Source of the DNA: Armatimonadota bacterium
Lineage (GTDB): Bacteria; Armatimonadota; Fimbriimonadia; Fimbriimonadales; Fimbriimonadaceae
Assembly (NCBI GenBank): GCA_020438215.1
Contig: JAGQUX010000021.1
Location: forward strand, 1 to 49,551
Direction of reading: 5' to 3'
Length of the DNA: 49,551 nucleotides
Shown here: positions 49,146 through 49,551 of the stretch, piece by piece
Position numbering within the stretch: position 1 is the stretch's first letter
How the letters are laid out: each line of letters starts with the position of its first letter
Notes under the pieces: generated by a model
What the model was told of the DNA's origin: nothing
The model's database searches: none
The model's input: only the letters and a program-made list of their open reading frames with translations
Position numbers and translations under genes: made by a program

Positions 49146-49445
49146 TGTGTGGCACTGGTGAAACCAGTGAAGCCCTCCTTTTCCGAAGATCGGGAGAGGA
49201 CTGAAGTGAAGGTTGATCACCCTTTGCAACCGAAGCTCACTTTTAACCTAATCTTTGAAAGTCGAGATGCAAACGCGTGTGGCACTGGTGTAACCAGTAT
49301 TATTACTTCCTTTCAGCATCGCCAGTGAAGTCCTCCTCTCCCGAAGACCGGGAGAGGACTGTGGTGAGGGTTGATCACCCCAAAGCACCCAAATCTCACG
49401 CTCAACCCTCCTCCTAACCTCCTCCCAATCTTTGGGAGTAGAAAA
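49146..49445. repeat. Dispersed hairpin-rich intergenic repeat (two copies)
   Basis: Two further copies of the element at 45.5 kb fill the gap after der. Palindromes CACTGGT-GAA-ACCAGTG (49153-49169) and CACTGGT-GTA-ACCAGT (49283-49298) are each followed by CTCCT...CCGAAGA(T/C)CGGGAGAGG, a GGTGA/TCACC hairpin and CTCCTCCC-type runs. The first copy is degenerate. A half palindrome GCCAGTG near 49321-49327 looks like a decayed third. No gene is seen here. Confidence 0.85.
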
Positions 49446-49506
49446 CTCCGGCATTTAGCCCGTCCCCTCGCCTCCTGATCGCTTTCAGCCATAATAGTAA
49501 CGACGT

Positions 49507-49551
49507 CGAGGCGTGGCGCAGTTTGGTAGCGCATCTGCTTTGGGAGCAGAG
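49507..49551 (+). tRNA. tRNA-Pro (anticodon TGG), 5' part only
   Basis: It begins CGAGGCGTGGCGCAG, with a D-arm GTTTGGTAGCGC and an anticodon stem TCTGC/GCAGA whose loop TTTGGGA gives anticodon TGG. The window ends within the anticodon arm, so the 3' half and CCA are outside. Confidence 0.85.

Noticed and set aside
45474-49445. Repeats as a CRISPR array
   Set aside because: The units are palindromic and hairpin-rich, irregularly spaced, few in number, and no cas genes are present.

Overview
The window looks like chromosomal DNA of a free-living, aerobic, Gram-negative-type bacterium of moderate GC. Three secreted proteins end in PEP-CTERM sorting signals. There is a NADH dehydrogenase gene pair, a DUF1501 Tat protein, a DUF1080 protein and a sulfatase. 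Many genes lack a Shine-Dalgarno (SD) sequence and instead carry a TANNNT box 5-8 nt before the start codon. This mix fits Armatimonadota (Fimbriimonadia-like), but no 16S or marker tree is available here, so the assignment is tentative.

Layout. 0-5.4 kb: end of a membrane protein (M50-like), trpS, a HAD phosphatase, a DUF151 nuclease-family gene, a stand-alone C-terminal half of carB, a DUF3052 protein and a GNAT acetyltransferase. 5.4-14.9 kb: three PEP-CTERM proteins, tRNA-Leu, a DinB protein, a monomeric sarcosine oxidase-like flavoenzyme, a sulfatase, a small Cys-rich lipoprotein, a zinc peptidase and a GNAT/nitrilase pair. 14.9-18.3 kb: phage portal and SGNH-hydrolase genes joined by an apparent 1-nt frameshift, then an orphan DNA methyltransferase. 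18.3-28.2 kb: S9 peptidase, KtrA/KtrB potassium uptake, a divergent sigma-factor/CI-like repressor pair, a degenerate GGDEF protein, DUF167, TPR and gatB. 28.2-29.7 kb: an AT-rich island with a poly-C tract upstream of a Cys-rich secreted protein and a membrane-anchored partner. 29.7-39.7 kb: CHAP lysin, DUF1080, nuoB-nuoI, M48 protease, rmuC, prpB, a large secreted protein and (methyl)citrate synthase. 39.8-42.0 kb: a compact phage packaging module (two small membrane proteins, an unknown, TerS, TerL). 42.0-49.6 kb: secreted/TPR and NTF2-like proteins, a DUF1501 Tat protein, dispersed hairpin repeats, tgt, der, and the start of tRNA-Pro.

Genes that work together: ktrA-ktrB (K+ uptake), nuoB-nuoI (complex I peripheral arm), prpB with the citrate/methylcitrate synthase (propionate oxidation), GNAT plus nitrilase (fused in other bacteria), and the TerS-TerL-portal-SGNH-holin-lysin set. 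The phage set is scattered over about 27 kb among housekeeping genes. Inverting 17.3-42.0 kb on paper would place TerL directly before portal in the same orientation.

Points most worth a second look: the poly-C locus; a tRNA-guanine transglycosylase that has lost all three zinc cysteines while keeping perfect spacing; the recurrent leaderless-type start architecture; the scattered phage or gene-transfer-agent-like genes; and a GC-skew sign change near 15.5-16.2 kb.
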